From assembly GCA_009937095.1 (NCBI GenBank), contig JAACDB010000051.1, positions 1 to 37,213 on the forward strand: a stretch of DNA of 37,213 nt, read 5' to 3'. The first letter of the stretch is position 1. Each line of letters opens with the position of its first letter. The notes under the pieces are model-generated. The model saw nothing but the letters and a program-made list of their open reading frames with translations, did no database searches and was not told where the DNA came from. The position numbers were made by a program, and so were the translations under genes. This DNA is from Verrucomicrobiota bacterium. Lineage in GTDB: Bacteria > Verrucomicrobiota > Verrucomicrobiia > Opitutales > Coraliomargaritaceae. Below, one piece after another: positions 1 through 8,312 of the stretch.

Positions 1-50
1 ATGATTACGAAAAGCGTAAGGGGCGCGTCGCATACCGGGCAGTATTTCAT
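1..50 (-). CDS. 5' end of a gene with an N-terminal CxxC zinc-ribbon-like start (partial)
   Basis: Reading leftwards from the ATG at 50, the first 16 residues are MKYCPVCDAPLTLFVI, and the gene then leaves the window. The CPVC pair near the start resembles the N-terminal half of a small zinc ribbon, as seen in some NUDIX hydrolases and other CPxCG proteins. An AGAGG Shine-Dalgarno sequence lies 10 bases upstream, and the following AT-rich stretch (about 80-180) would suit a promoter. Too little is visible to name a function. The alternative, a plus-strand reading frame through the same bases, runs into AT-rich non-coding-looking sequence and is less convincing. Confidence 0.45.
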   Translation of the reverse strand, partial: MKYCPVCDAPLTLFVI

Positions 51-182
51 GAGCGCAGCGCCTCTGAGGGGATCATGGTGTATTTTGTAAATATATTAAG
101 TCAAAATATCTTATATAATGAACGAATAGTATTATTTGTAAATTGTATTTTAAGCAGAAGCATGCCGCCAAACCCAGCTAGC

Positions 183-497
183 TTATTTTAGATCGTTTCT
201 ATCAATCGTTTCGGGCGCGCGCGGATCGTTGCCGGCGGTCTTGTGGTAGCGTCCGGTGAGTTTGTCTTTTTCGTACTGGGTGAAGCCCTTTTGGGTAAGG
301 TTCTTGTTGTCGAGGGCCCTTTGGTTGGCTTTCTCAGAGTAGCGGGTGTTCAGGGCGGGGCTGCCAAGTACTTTGCGAATGGGCTTTCCGGTCTGGGGAT
401 GAACGCTCAGGGGCGGATCCGACATGCCTTGAATGACCTCAAATTGCGGGCCGGCGCTTCCGTCGGGTAAAATTTCTTCGTAGGTGTAGGTTGGCAT
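183..497 (-). CDS. FmdB-family-like small protein lacking the zinc-ribbon cysteines
   Basis: This 104-residue protein begins MPTYTYEEI and continues with FEVIQGMSDPPL and GKPIRKVLGSP, which follow the FmdB/CxxC_CXXC_SSSS pattern (MPTYEYxC, FExxQxxxDxPL, CxxCGxxVxR). The four cysteines expected of an FmdB zinc ribbon are all replaced, and the whole protein has no cysteine. The second half (GFTQYEKDKLTGRYHKTAG) is charged and probably flexible. FmdB-type proteins are small putative regulators of poorly known function, so no function is claimed here. It is transcribed away from nuoB, separated by 141 bases in which I see no convincing promoter. No Shine-Dalgarno sequence precedes the ATG. Confidence 0.75.
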   Translation of the reverse strand: MPTYTYEEILPDGSAGPQFEVIQGMSDPPLSVHPQTGKPIRKVLGSPALNTRYSEKANQRALDNKNLTQKGFTQYEKDKLTGRYHKTAGNDPRAPETIDRNDLK

Positions 498-638
498 GGA
501 GAGCTAATTTAATTGCCTGAAATGGCAGGGTCTATGCTTAAGCTATCTTTCTTATGGGACAAACTCAAATTGTAGCTTGCATGGATTGGGGGGTCTCGTA
601 AGTTTCGGCAGTTCAAGACCGATGATTCTGGGAATCAA

Positions 639-1190
639 ATGAAATCAGAAAGCACAACTCTAGGTTATAACAGTAAAGTCGAAGGTGAGGTCGTCGTCAC
701 CCAAGCTGATGCGGTTATTAATTGGATACGTAAACACTCAGTCTGGCCGATGCCGATGGGTCTGGCCTGTTGTGCGATTGAGCTCATGGCAGTGGGGGCT
801 TCTCGCTTTGACATTTCCCGTTTCGGAATGGAGGTCATGCGTTTCTCGCCACGGCAGGCAGACTGCATGATCGTTTCGGGCACGGTGACTTACAAAATGG
901 CGGAAGTCGTGCGTCGCATATACGAGCAGATGGCGGAGCCAAAATGGGTCGTTGCGATGGGAGCCTGTGCGAGCACGGGTGGCATGTATCGTTCTTACGC
1001 AACCCTTCAGGGCGTAGATCGTATTGTGCCGGTAGATGTTTATATGAGCGGTTGTCCGCCGCGCCCCGAGGCGCTTTTGGACGCCATGATTAAACTGCAA
1101 GACAAGATTGGCCGGGAGCGCTCGGTCAAGAACTTGACTGCACCGAAGGCCGCTGCTGCAGCACCGGCCTTCGCAGGGAAGGAAGCGTAA
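639..1190 (+). CDS. nuoB: NADH-quinone oxidoreductase subunit B
   Basis: NuoB carries the terminal [4Fe-4S] cluster N2 of complex I, which hands electrons to quinone at the interface with NuoD. The 183-residue protein shows the paired cysteines in [10 protein letters not shown] (C44, C45), a third in VAMGACAS (C110) and the fourth in [12 protein letters not shown] (C139), all in the canonical places. The C-terminus ends in a low-complexity Ala-rich tail (about 165-183). This is the first gene of a long operon; nuoC starts 1 base after its stop. In most bacteria nuoA directly precedes nuoB, but here the upstream neighbour is a divergent FmdB-like gene. The start has only a weak GGGA upstream. 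Confidence 0.97.
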   Translation: MKSESTTLGYNSKVEGEVVVTQADAVINWIRKHSVWPMPMGLACCAIELMAVGASRFDISRFGMEVMRFSPRQADCMIVSGTVTYKMAEVVRRIYEQMAEPKWVVAMGACASTGGMYRSYATLQGVDRIVPVDVYMSGCPPRPEALLDAMIKLQDKIGRERSVKNLTAPKAAAAAPAFAGKEA

Positions 1191-1191
1191 C

Positions 1192-1803
1192 ATGAGCCAC
1201 GCGGATTTCGCATCCCTCCAGGAGCGTTTCGCCTATCTGACTGAGCGGGATTCTGCGGATCACCTCGCGGTGAATTGCCCGGCGGAACATTTGTTGGAAT
1301 TCTGCACCGCGCTGCGCGACAGTTTGGGCTACGATCTTTTGGTGGATGTGACTGCCATCGACTGGGACGCGGAAACGAGTCCACGTTTTACGGGTATTTA
1401 CCACATTTTATCGACAACCCATCACAACTACATCCGCATCGCCTCAGATTGCACGGATGATGCCGAGCCGAGCTTGCCGAGTCTGGCAGGGCTTTTCCCG
1501 GCGGCCAACTGGCACGAGCGCGAGACCTATGACATGATGGGAATCCGCTACGAGGGGCATCCTGATTTAAAACGCATCTTGATGTGGGAGGATTACCCCT
1601 ACCATCCCTTGCGGAAGGAATTCCCCTTGGCGGGAATTGAAGTGCCGTTCCCGGCAGCCGACGTGGCTGAGACCGCGAATGCAAAAGTGTTACCTGCACC
1701 CATGATGGGCGGCCCCTTTGTTTCATCAGCGGATGGAACCATGCGTGAAATTGAACCGCAGGCGAAGGACGAGAGCTGGACCGAGAAGGAGGAGCAAAGC
1801 TAA
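1192..1803 (+). CDS. nuoC: NADH-quinone oxidoreductase subunit C
   Basis: NuoC is the 30-kDa-type peripheral-arm subunit that packs against NuoD and NuoB. In this 203-residue protein the family signature is clear at about residues 103-145: [20 protein letters not shown] followed by [20 protein letters not shown]. The last 50 residues are acidic and poorly conserved, ending in a Glu-rich tail. It is a separate gene and not the NuoCD fusion found in enterobacteria. The start at 1192 has a GGAAGG Shine-Dalgarno sequence about 10 bases upstream, and its stop overlaps the nuoD ATG by one base (TAATG), which suggests translational coupling. Confidence 0.96.
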   Translation: MSHADFASLQERFAYLTERDSADHLAVNCPAEHLLEFCTALRDSLGYDLLVDVTAIDWDAETSPRFTGIYHILSTTHHNYIRIASDCTDDAEPSLPSLAGLFPAANWHERETYDMMGIRYEGHPDLKRILMWEDYPYHPLRKEFPLAGIEVPFPAADVAETANAKVLPAPMMGGPFVSSADGTMREIEPQAKDESWTEKEEQS

Positions 1804-3041
1804 TGGCTACTACTAAAGAAATTTCGATTGGAGATCTTGGGGCTCGTGCTGGCAAAGCAGAGGAAGAGATAAACGGTGAAACCATGGCGCTCAATATCGG
1901 GCCCTCGCACCCAACGACCCACGGGGTACTACGACTTTTAGCAGAACTGGACGGCGACATCATAACCAAGTGTGAACCGGTCATCGGGTACTTGCATCGG
2001 GGCGATGAGAAGATTGCGGAAAACATGACGTACAATCAGTTCGTGCCCTACACCGACCGCTTGGACTACCTCGCTCCGCTGGCAAACAATGTGGCCTTTG
2101 CGATGGCGGTTGAGAAATTGGCGGCGCTTGAAGTTCCGGAGCGTTGTCAGGCCATTCGGGTTTTATGCTGTGAATTAGCTCGGGTCTCTTCGCACCTTTT
2201 GGGAATCGGGGTCTTTGGAATGGATGCGGGGGCGTGGACCGTCTTCATGTATACGTTCACTGAGCGCGAGAAGCTTTACACCTTGTTTGAGGAATTAACG
2301 GGTGCGCGTTTCACTACGAGTTACACCCGTATTGGCGGGGTGGCTCGCGACATTCCGGAAGGCTGGCTCGGTCGGGTTACCGATTTCATTAATGGTGTAC
2401 TTCCGGTCTTGGACGAGATCGACAAGCTGCTTACCCGCAACCGTATTTTTATCGATCGTACCCAGGGGATTGGAGCAATCTCTCGCGAAGATGCCATTGC
2501 CTATGGCCTGACCGGCCCGAATCTTCGCGCCTCGGGCGTGGATCTCGACCTGCGCAAGGACAAGCCTTACCTAGGCTACGAAAATTATGATTTCGACGTT
2601 CCGATTGGCACCACGGGCGATTGCTATGACCGATACCTGCTCCGCGCGGAAGAGGTGCGTCAGTCGGTTCGTATCATTCGTCAGGTCATCGATACGATTC
2701 CGGATGGCAGTTTCTATGCGGAAGATGCAAAACGTATTTTCTCTCCACCAAAGGACAAAGTGCTTACCAGCATGGAGGAGTTGATTCAAAATTTCATGAT
2801 TACGACAGAGGGGCCGCAGATCCCTGCGGGGGAAGCTTATTTTGAAGCGGAGAACCCGAAAGGGGCGCTTGGTTTCTTCGTTGTTTCAAAGGGCGGGGGT
2901 GGGCCGTACCGCCTCAAGATTCGGGGACCTTCTTTCTGTTCGCTCAGTATATTGGACAAACTTGTACCGGGTCACTACATGACGGATATTACCGTCATTC
3001 TGGGATCGTTGGATTTCGTGATGGGAGAATGTGACCGCTAA
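1803..3041 (+). CDS. nuoD: NADH-quinone oxidoreductase subunit D
   Basis: NuoD, the 49-kDa-type subunit related to the NiFe-hydrogenase large subunit, forms most of the quinone pocket of complex I. The 412-residue protein carries the conserved N-terminal loop GPSHPTTHGVLR with the quinone-site His, then GYLHRGDEKIAE, YTDRLDYLAPLANN (with the quinone-site Tyr), and the C-terminal LGSLDFVMGECDR. The length is normal for stand-alone NuoD. The ATG overlaps the nuoC stop and is preceded by GGAGG at 10 bases, one of the better ribosome binding sites in the operon. The first 25 residues are a variable lead-in before the conserved core. Confidence 0.97.
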   Translation: MATTKEISIGDLGARAGKAEEEINGETMALNIGPSHPTTHGVLRLLAELDGDIITKCEPVIGYLHRGDEKIAENMTYNQFVPYTDRLDYLAPLANNVAFAMAVEKLAALEVPERCQAIRVLCCELARVSSHLLGIGVFGMDAGAWTVFMYTFTEREKLYTLFEELTGARFTTSYTRIGGVARDIPEGWLGRVTDFINGVLPVLDEIDKLLTRNRIFIDRTQGIGAISREDAIAYGLTGPNLRASGVDLDLRKDKPYLGYENYDFDVPIGTTGDCYDRYLLRAEEVRQSVRIIRQVIDTIPDGSFYAEDAKRIFSPPKDKVLTSMEELIQNFMITTEGPQIPAGEAYFEAENPKGALGFFVVSKGGGGPYRLKIRGPSFCSLSILDKLVPGHYMTDITVILGSLDFVMGECDR

Positions 3042-3052
3042 ATTTGAAAGCT

Positions 3053-3532
3053 ATGGAATTAAAGCCAGAGACTATTGAAAAGATTGACCGTCTGATTCCG
3101 CGCTATCCGGTCATGCGGAGTGCCGCCTTGCCGCTGTGTCACCTCGTTCAGGAAGATCAGGGCTATCTTTCAGATGAGGCGATTGAATGGATTGCAGCGC
3201 GCCTCGAACTGGAACCGATCAACATCGCTGAGATTGTAACTTTTTATCCGATGTTGCGCCGCGAACCGACTGGCGAATATCACGTGCGGGTTTGCCGCAC
3301 CTTGCCCTGTGCGCTTGGGGGCGCTTACCAGACCTGCCGCCGCCTCGAAGAGGAATTGAATGTCAAGGTGGGGCACACCAGTGAGGACGGTAAAGTGACG
3401 CTGGAATTTGTGGAGTGTCACGCCGATTGCGGCAAGGCTCCGGTCGTCATGGTAGGCGAGAGGGAATACACCGATGTGGGATTGGAAGCTGCCAGCGAAT
3501 TGGCGGCTAAAATTAAAAACGGATCACTTTAA
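3053..3532 (+). CDS. nuoE: NADH-quinone oxidoreductase subunit E
   Basis: NuoE is the 24-kDa-type subunit holding [2Fe-2S] cluster N1a in the NADH dehydrogenase module. The four ligands are visible as C81-x4-C86 (VCRTLPCALGG) and C122-x3-C126 (ECHADCGKAP). The central VTFYPMLRREPTGEYHVRVC is typical of the thioredoxin-like fold. I start it at the ATG at 3053 (159 residues, MELKPETIEK), which is preceded by GAAAG. The reading frame also offers a TTG at 3044, adding three residues, but that has no ribosome binding site. It lies 11 bases after nuoD and 12 before nuoF. Confidence 0.95.
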   Translation: MELKPETIEKIDRLIPRYPVMRSAALPLCHLVQEDQGYLSDEAIEWIAARLELEPINIAEIVTFYPMLRREPTGEYHVRVCRTLPCALGGAYQTCRRLEEELNVKVGHTSEDGKVTLEFVECHADCGKAPVVMVGEREYTDVGLEAASELAAKIKNGSL

Positions 3533-3544
3533 GGATTAATAGAA

Positions 3545-4909
3545 ATGGCACTCGAAGAACAACGACTGATTTTCAAGCACATCGATGCGCCGGGCTACAC
3601 CCGTGACATCGACTGCTACCTGAAGCACGGTGGTTACGAGCAATTAAAAAAGGCCGTTACCATGAAGCCCGAAGACATCTGCGCGGAAGTCACCGCTTCC
3701 GGTGTGCGCGGACGCGGTGGAGCTGGCTTCCCTGCGGGCGTGAAGTGGAAATTCCTCGACCGCAAGTCCGGCAAACCAATCTATTTGATTTGTAATGCCG
3801 ACGAATCGGAGCCGGGTACTTTTAAAGACCGTCAAATCATTCACAAGGATCCGCATCAGTTGATCGAGGGCATGCTGTGTTCCGCCTTTGCTATTCAGGC
3901 CAAGCTTGCTTTCATCTATATTCGTGGGGAATTTTTTGAGGGCTACCGCATCCTCGAGGAAGCCATCGAGGAGGCCCGCGCCAAGAATCTATTGGGCGAT
4001 AACATTCTCGGTTCAGGTTATTCCTGCGATATTATCGTCCACCGTGGAGCGGGGGCCTACATCTGTGGTGAAGAAACCGGACTCATTGAATCATTAGAGG
4101 GCAACCGCGCCAACCCACGCATCAAACCACCTTATTTTCCAGCGGCGCTTGGCTTGTATCAATGCCCCACCATCGTCAACAACGTCGAAACGCTCTGCGA
4201 CGTGAAGCACATCATTGAATTGGGCGGTGAAGCTTTTTCCAAGATCGGAACTCCAGGCAATACCGGCACGCGCATCTGGTGCGTCTCCGGGCACGTGCAA
4301 AAACCCGGTTACTACGAATTTCCCTGCGCGGCGCTCACTTTGGGTCAATTGATCAACGATGTCTGCGGTGGTCTCAAGCCGGGTCGTAAATTGAAGGCGG
4401 TCATCCCCGGCGGTTCCTCCTCGAAGATCTTGCGTGCCGACGAACGTTTTAAGGGTAAACTCAAAGACGGGACTGAATTTGACTGGGGGATCGAGGATAT
4501 CCCCATGGATTTTGACAGCCTGGCCGCGGTTGGTTCGATGTCCGGATCGGGCGGGGTCATCATCATGGACGATTCCACCGATATGGTAGAGGCCCTTGCC
4601 AACATTAATTATTTCTACGCGCACGAAAGTTGCGGACAATGCACGCCCTGCCGCGAAGGGGTTCCCTGGATGCGCAAAGTGACCGCGCGCATGTGTGCCG
4701 GGGAGGCCCGTGAGGAAGACGCTGATTTGTTGAATGGCATCGCCGACCAAATTGCGGGCCGCACCATTTGTGCCTTCGGTGAAGCGGCGGCCTGGCCGGT
4801 GCAAAGCTTCATCGCAAAATTCAAGGACGAGTTTGTTGAGAAGGCCAAAGAACAGGCATCCCGTCGCAAAGAGGGCAAACCTGCCGCTACCGAGACCACC
4901 TTAATTTAA
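3545..4909 (+). CDS. nuoF: NADH-quinone oxidoreductase subunit F (NADH/FMN binding)
   Basis: NuoF oxidises NADH, holds FMN and carries [4Fe-4S] cluster N3. The 454-residue protein shows the glycine-rich nucleotide loop GVRGRGGAGFPAGVKW near residue 55, the FMN-site segment NADESEPGTFKDR, the AYICGEETGLIESLEG motif, and the C-terminal cluster ligands ESCGQCTPCREG with the distant Cys in TICAFGEAAA. The SLBB-type segment between is normal. A good AAGGA Shine-Dalgarno sequence sits 8 bases before the ATG. The last 20 residues are Lys/Arg/Ala-rich and variable. nuoG follows after a single base. Confidence 0.97.
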   Translation: MALEEQRLIFKHIDAPGYTRDIDCYLKHGGYEQLKKAVTMKPEDICAEVTASGVRGRGGAGFPAGVKWKFLDRKSGKPIYLICNADESEPGTFKDRQIIHKDPHQLIEGMLCSAFAIQAKLAFIYIRGEFFEGYRILEEAIEEARAKNLLGDNILGSGYSCDIIVHRGAGAYICGEETGLIESLEGNRANPRIKPPYFPAALGLYQCPTIVNNVETLCDVKHIIELGGEAFSKIGTPGNTGTRIWCVSGHVQKPGYYEFPCAALTLGQLINDVCGGLKPGRKLKAVIPGGSSSKILRADERFKGKLKDGTEFDWGIEDIPMDFDSLAAVGSMSGSGGVIIMDDSTDMVEALANINYFYAHESCGQCTPCREGVPWMRKVTARMCAGEAREEDADLLNGIADQIAGRTICAFGEAAAWPVQSFIAKFKDEFVEKAKEQASRRKEGKPAATETTLI

Positions 4910-4910
4910 A

Positions 4911-6620
4911 ATGAGCGCAAACGGCACCAGTGAAATGATCACGATCAACCTCGACGGACGCGAGGTGGAGGTTCCCAAGGGCATGAATGCCATTGAGGCC
5001 GCCAAGTTACACGGAAAGGAAATTCCGCACTATTGTTACCATCCGAAGCTTTCCATCGCGGGCAATTGCCGGATGTGCCTCATTGAAATGGGCATGCCCA
5101 TGCGCGACCGCGGCACCGGTGAGCCCGTCCTTGATGAGCAGGGTGTCCAGAAAATTGGTTGGGGTCCGAAGCCTGTCATTGGGTGTGCCACCGATGTAAG
5201 CCCTGGTATGCACCTGCGCACGGATTCGGAATCTGTGAAGGAAGCCCGCAATGGCGTCACCGAATTTCTTCTCATCAATCACCCTTTGGATTGCCCGATT
5301 TGCGACCAAGCCGGGGAATGCCGCCTACAGGAATTTTCTGCCGATCACGGGCGCGGCTACAGCCGTTTTATTGAGGATAAAAATGTAAAGCCCAAGCGGA
5401 CGGTGCTCGGTCCCCGCGTTACCCTTGATGATGAACGTTGTATTCTTTGTTCGCGCTGTGTGCGTTTCTCGCAGGAGGTTGCCAAGGATGATGTCCTTGG
5501 TTTCGTCGATCGCGGCACCTATTCCACTTTAACCTGCTACCCCGGCAAGGAACTGGCGAATAACTACTCGCTCAACACCGTGGACATATGCCCGGTGGGG
5601 GCACTCACCAGCACGGACTTCCGTTTTAAAATGCGGGTCTGGTTCTTGAAGCGCACCAATAGTATCTGTACGGAAAGCAGTGTGGGTGCGAATACCACCG
5701 TCTGGAGTCGTGAGGGTAAAATCTATCGGATCACCCCCCGCCGCAATGACGCCGTCAACGATACTTGGATGACCGACAGCGGTCGTGATTTGTTCAAACC
5801 CTTTGAATCGGACGATCGCCTGACGCACTACACCGTGGACGGGGTGCATCAAAGTCCTGAGATCGCAGCCAAAGCGGCAGCCGAATTGCTCAGAGCAGGA
5901 TCGGTTGCAGTGGTCGGTTCGGCTCACAGCACAGTTGAAGAACAATTCATTCTAGAGGAGATTGCCAAAAAAACCGGAGCCTCGGTTTCCATGGTGAAGC
6001 ACGAGGGGGAAGGGGACGGCATCCTGCTCTCCGAAGACCGCAGTCCGAATTTGCGGGGTGCTTTGTTGAACGGTCTGATTTCTGAATTACCCAAAGGGGA
6101 TCTTACTCTGCTTGCGGCGCAGGTGGATTCCGGAGCGGTTAAAACGCTTCTGGTGGTAAATGAAGATCTCACGCAATTGGGGCTTACGGAGGCTCAGTTA
6201 GGGCAGGTTAAAATCATTTACCTTGGGGCCTTTGCAAATGCGGTCAGTCAGGTAGCGCAGGTGGTGCTTCCCTCGCTCAGTGTCTTTGAGAAATCCGGCA
6301 GTTTTGTGAATCAAAACTTCCGCCTACAGAAATTTGCGGCAGCCGTTCCGGGTCCGCGTGGTTTGATTGCGGAACTTGGAGTTCTTGCCATGGTGGAAGC
6401 CCTGCTTGGGGAAGGCAACTCGCAGGCGCCTACGATTGCGCAGGTGTGGGAACGAATTGGTCAGACCGAGGGCGTTTTTGCAGGCTTGGCTTGGCAAAAG
6501 ATTCCCGAGGAAGGCCTGAAGCTCGAAGCCGGTTCGCTCGCCAAGCTGAATTTTGTGGAAAGTAAGAATTTGAAATTGGACCCTGCCGCACTGGAGGCGG
6601 CGCAAGCTCTTCCCGCCTAA
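4911..6620 (+). CDS. nuoG: NADH-quinone oxidoreductase subunit G, short form
   Basis: NuoG is the 75-kDa-type iron-sulfur subunit that relays electrons from NuoF. Visible ligand sets are C42/C53/C56/C92 for the [2Fe-2S] cluster N1b, H124/C128/C131/C137 (HPLDCPICDQAGEC) for N5, and C177/C180/C183 (CILCSRC) with C227 (DICPVGAL) for N4. At 569 residues it is much shorter than the roughly 700-900 residues of many bacterial NuoG proteins, so the molybdopterin-oxidoreductase-like C-terminal half is reduced. The usual fourth [4Fe-4S] motif CxxCxxxC appears as SICTESSVGAN, with only C253 left, so cluster N7 is probably absent. No Shine-Dalgarno sequence is seen; nuoH starts 14 bases downstream. Confidence 0.95.
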   Translation: MSANGTSEMITINLDGREVEVPKGMNAIEAAKLHGKEIPHYCYHPKLSIAGNCRMCLIEMGMPMRDRGTGEPVLDEQGVQKIGWGPKPVIGCATDVSPGMHLRTDSESVKEARNGVTEFLLINHPLDCPICDQAGECRLQEFSADHGRGYSRFIEDKNVKPKRTVLGPRVTLDDERCILCSRCVRFSQEVAKDDVLGFVDRGTYSTLTCYPGKELANNYSLNTVDICPVGALTSTDFRFKMRVWFLKRTNSICTESSVGANTTVWSREGKIYRITPRRNDAVNDTWMTDSGRDLFKPFESDDRLTHYTVDGVHQSPEIAAKAAAELLRAGSVAVVGSAHSTVEEQFILEEIAKKTGASVSMVKHEGEGDGILLSEDRSPNLRGALLNGLISELPKGDLTLLAAQVDSGAVKTLLVVNEDLTQLGLTEAQLGQVKIIYLGAFANAVSQVAQVVLPSLSVFEKSGSFVNQNFRLQKFAAAVPGPRGLIAELGVLAMVEALLGEGNSQAPTIAQVWERIGQTEGVFAGLAWQKIPEEGLKLEAGSLAKLNFVESKNLKLDPAALEAAQALPA

Positions 6621-6634
6621 ACCCATTTAAGACG

Positions 6635-7741
6635 ATGACCTTATTCGAAGCATGGTTGCCCGTTATTTTGCCCGTTATTTTCGCCTTGGTGATGATTTCG
6701 GTCTTCATGGGGATGTGCGCCTACGCAGTTTTGGCGGAACGCAAAATCTGTAGTTACATTCAAGGTCGCGTTGGCCCGAACCGCACCCGCCTGCCTTTAA
6801 TAGGAAATGTGCCGATTTTGGGAGACTTCCTTACCGGACTTGGCATTTTCCAACCTGCGGCAGACGGGCTCAAGTTCCTGTTTAAAGAAGAGATCACCCC
6901 CGGCCACGTGAAACTGGGCTACTATTACCTTGCGCCGATCATTGCCCTCACGCCTGCGCTGACCACTATGGTGGTGCTTCCCTTCGGGCGGTATGTCGAT
7001 GCCGCTGGAGTGGTGCAACCGCTCGCACTTGCAAACCTCGACGTGGGCTTCCTCTTCATTCTCGCGATCTCTTCTCTTGGAGTTTACGGCATTGTGCTCG
7101 CCGGCTGGGCTTCGAATTCAAAATACCCTTTCCTGGGTGCGATTCGTTCGTCTGCCCAAATGATCTCGTATGAACTCGCGCTCGGGGTTTCCATTTTGCC
7201 GGTCTTTATGTGGTCGGCAGCGCCCGGTTCGGAATACGGCATGAGCCTTTTCGGGGTCGTACAGGCACAGGAAACGCTCTGGATCGGGATCTGGCAGCCA
7301 CTCTCCGCGCTCATTTTCCTGGTGGCTATCTTTGCTGAAACCAACCGTTTGCCCTTTGATATGGCAGAGTCGGAAACGGACCTTGTCGGTGGATTTCATA
7401 CGGAATACGGCGCCTTTAAATTCGGGCTCTTCTTTGTCGCGGAATATGCCCACATCATTATGGGCTCCGCTATTTTCGTCCTCCTTTTTGCAGGTGGATG
7501 GCATTTTCTTCCCGGGTTGGCAGATCCCTGGCCCGCGGGCCCTGTGGGGGCGGTTTTATCGGTGCTTTGGTTCCTCGCCAAGATCGCCTTCATGATTTTT
7601 TTCTTTATTTGGATTCGCTGGACCCTTCCGCGCTTCCGTTACGACCAAGTGATGTCACTGGGTTGGAAAATCCTGCTTCCGCTCGCAGTGGGAAATCTTG
7701 TTTTCAATACGCTATTGATTGCCCTCATTGACGCCTTATAA
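6635..7741 (+). CDS. nuoH: NADH-quinone oxidoreductase subunit H
   Basis: NuoH is the membrane subunit that joins the peripheral and membrane arms and lines the quinone tunnel and the first proton route. This 368-residue protein has about eight hydrophobic segments and the family signatures YAVLAERKICSYIQGRVGPN (about residues 31-50), FQPAADGLKFLFKEE and AETNRLPFDMAESETDLVGG with the charged loop that faces the quinone site. Length is as expected. It is the first membrane-arm gene in the operon and begins 14 bases after nuoG; the spacing sequence (TTAAGACG) has no clear ribosome binding site. Confidence 0.97.
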   Translation: MTLFEAWLPVILPVIFALVMISVFMGMCAYAVLAERKICSYIQGRVGPNRTRLPLIGNVPILGDFLTGLGIFQPAADGLKFLFKEEITPGHVKLGYYYLAPIIALTPALTTMVVLPFGRYVDAAGVVQPLALANLDVGFLFILAISSLGVYGIVLAGWASNSKYPFLGAIRSSAQMISYELALGVSILPVFMWSAAPGSEYGMSLFGVVQAQETLWIGIWQPLSALIFLVAIFAETNRLPFDMAESETDLVGGFHTEYGAFKFGLFFVAEYAHIIMGSAIFVLLFAGGWHFLPGLADPWPAGPVGAVLSVLWFLAKIAFMIFFFIWIRWTLPRFRYDQVMSLGWKILLPLAVGNLVFNTLLIALIDAL

Positions 7742-7753
7742 CCGCTACGAATC

Positions 7754-8305
7754 ATGGCTACTACCAAAGTAATCGAACGCAAACCGCTGACCTTCGCCGA
7801 GAAGACTTTTCTACCGCAGATTGCGACAGGCTTGAAGACGACCTTTGGCAACATGCTGAAGAAACCCATCACCCTGCAATACCCCGAGGAGCGTCCGGTG
7901 ATTCCGGATAATTATCGCGGGGTGCCGACTTTGGTGAAGGATCCCAATGGGCGCGAGAAATGCGTTTCCTGTCAGCTCTGTGAATTTGTATGCCCACCCA
8001 AGGCGATCCGAATCACACCCGGCGAGATCAACGCAGAGGCTGAGCCGGATCGCGCGCATGTGGAGAAGGCTCCGCAGGAATTTGAGATCAACATGCTCCG
8101 CTGCATTTATTGCGGATTCTGTCAGGAGGTCTGCCCCGAGGAGGCCATCTACCTACAGGACGTCTTTTCACTTTCCGGTTACAGTCGCGAAGAGATGATC
8201 AATAAGAAGGACAAACTTTACGAGCTGGGCGGAACCCTGCCGGATGAACATTTCAAATGGGATAAAAAGAAAGCTGCGGAATTGAGCGGCAACCCGGAGC
8301 ATTAA
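7754..8305 (+). CDS. nuoI: NADH-quinone oxidoreductase subunit I (2x[4Fe-4S] ferredoxin)
   Basis: NuoI holds clusters N6a and N6b and wires NuoG to NuoB. Two classic ferredoxin motifs are seen in the 183-residue protein: C70-x2-C73-x2-C76-x3-C80-P (CVSCQLCEFVCP) and C117-x2-C120-x2-C123-x3-C127-P (CIYCGFCQEVCP). The N-terminal 45 residues form the amphipathic segment that lies on NuoH. The first six residues, MATTK followed by V or E, resemble the start of NuoD in this operon, but this is probably chance. nuoJ follows after 7 bases. Confidence 0.97.
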   Translation: MATTKVIERKPLTFAEKTFLPQIATGLKTTFGNMLKKPITLQYPEERPVIPDNYRGVPTLVKDPNGREKCVSCQLCEFVCPPKAIRITPGEINAEAEPDRAHVEKAPQEFEINMLRCIYCGFCQEVCPEEAIYLQDVFSLSGYSREEMINKKDKLYELGGTLPDEHFKWDKKKAAELSGNPEH

Positions 8306-8312
8306 GACCACT

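Noticed and set aside
3-189. Plus-strand open frame from the left edge
   Set aside because: It runs through the AT-rich stretch with a composition unlike the other genes and overlaps a better minus-strand start with a ribosome binding site.
4094-4804. 236-residue minus-strand open frame inside nuoF
   Set aside because: nuoF is unambiguous on the other strand, and this frame has no family resemblance or start signal.
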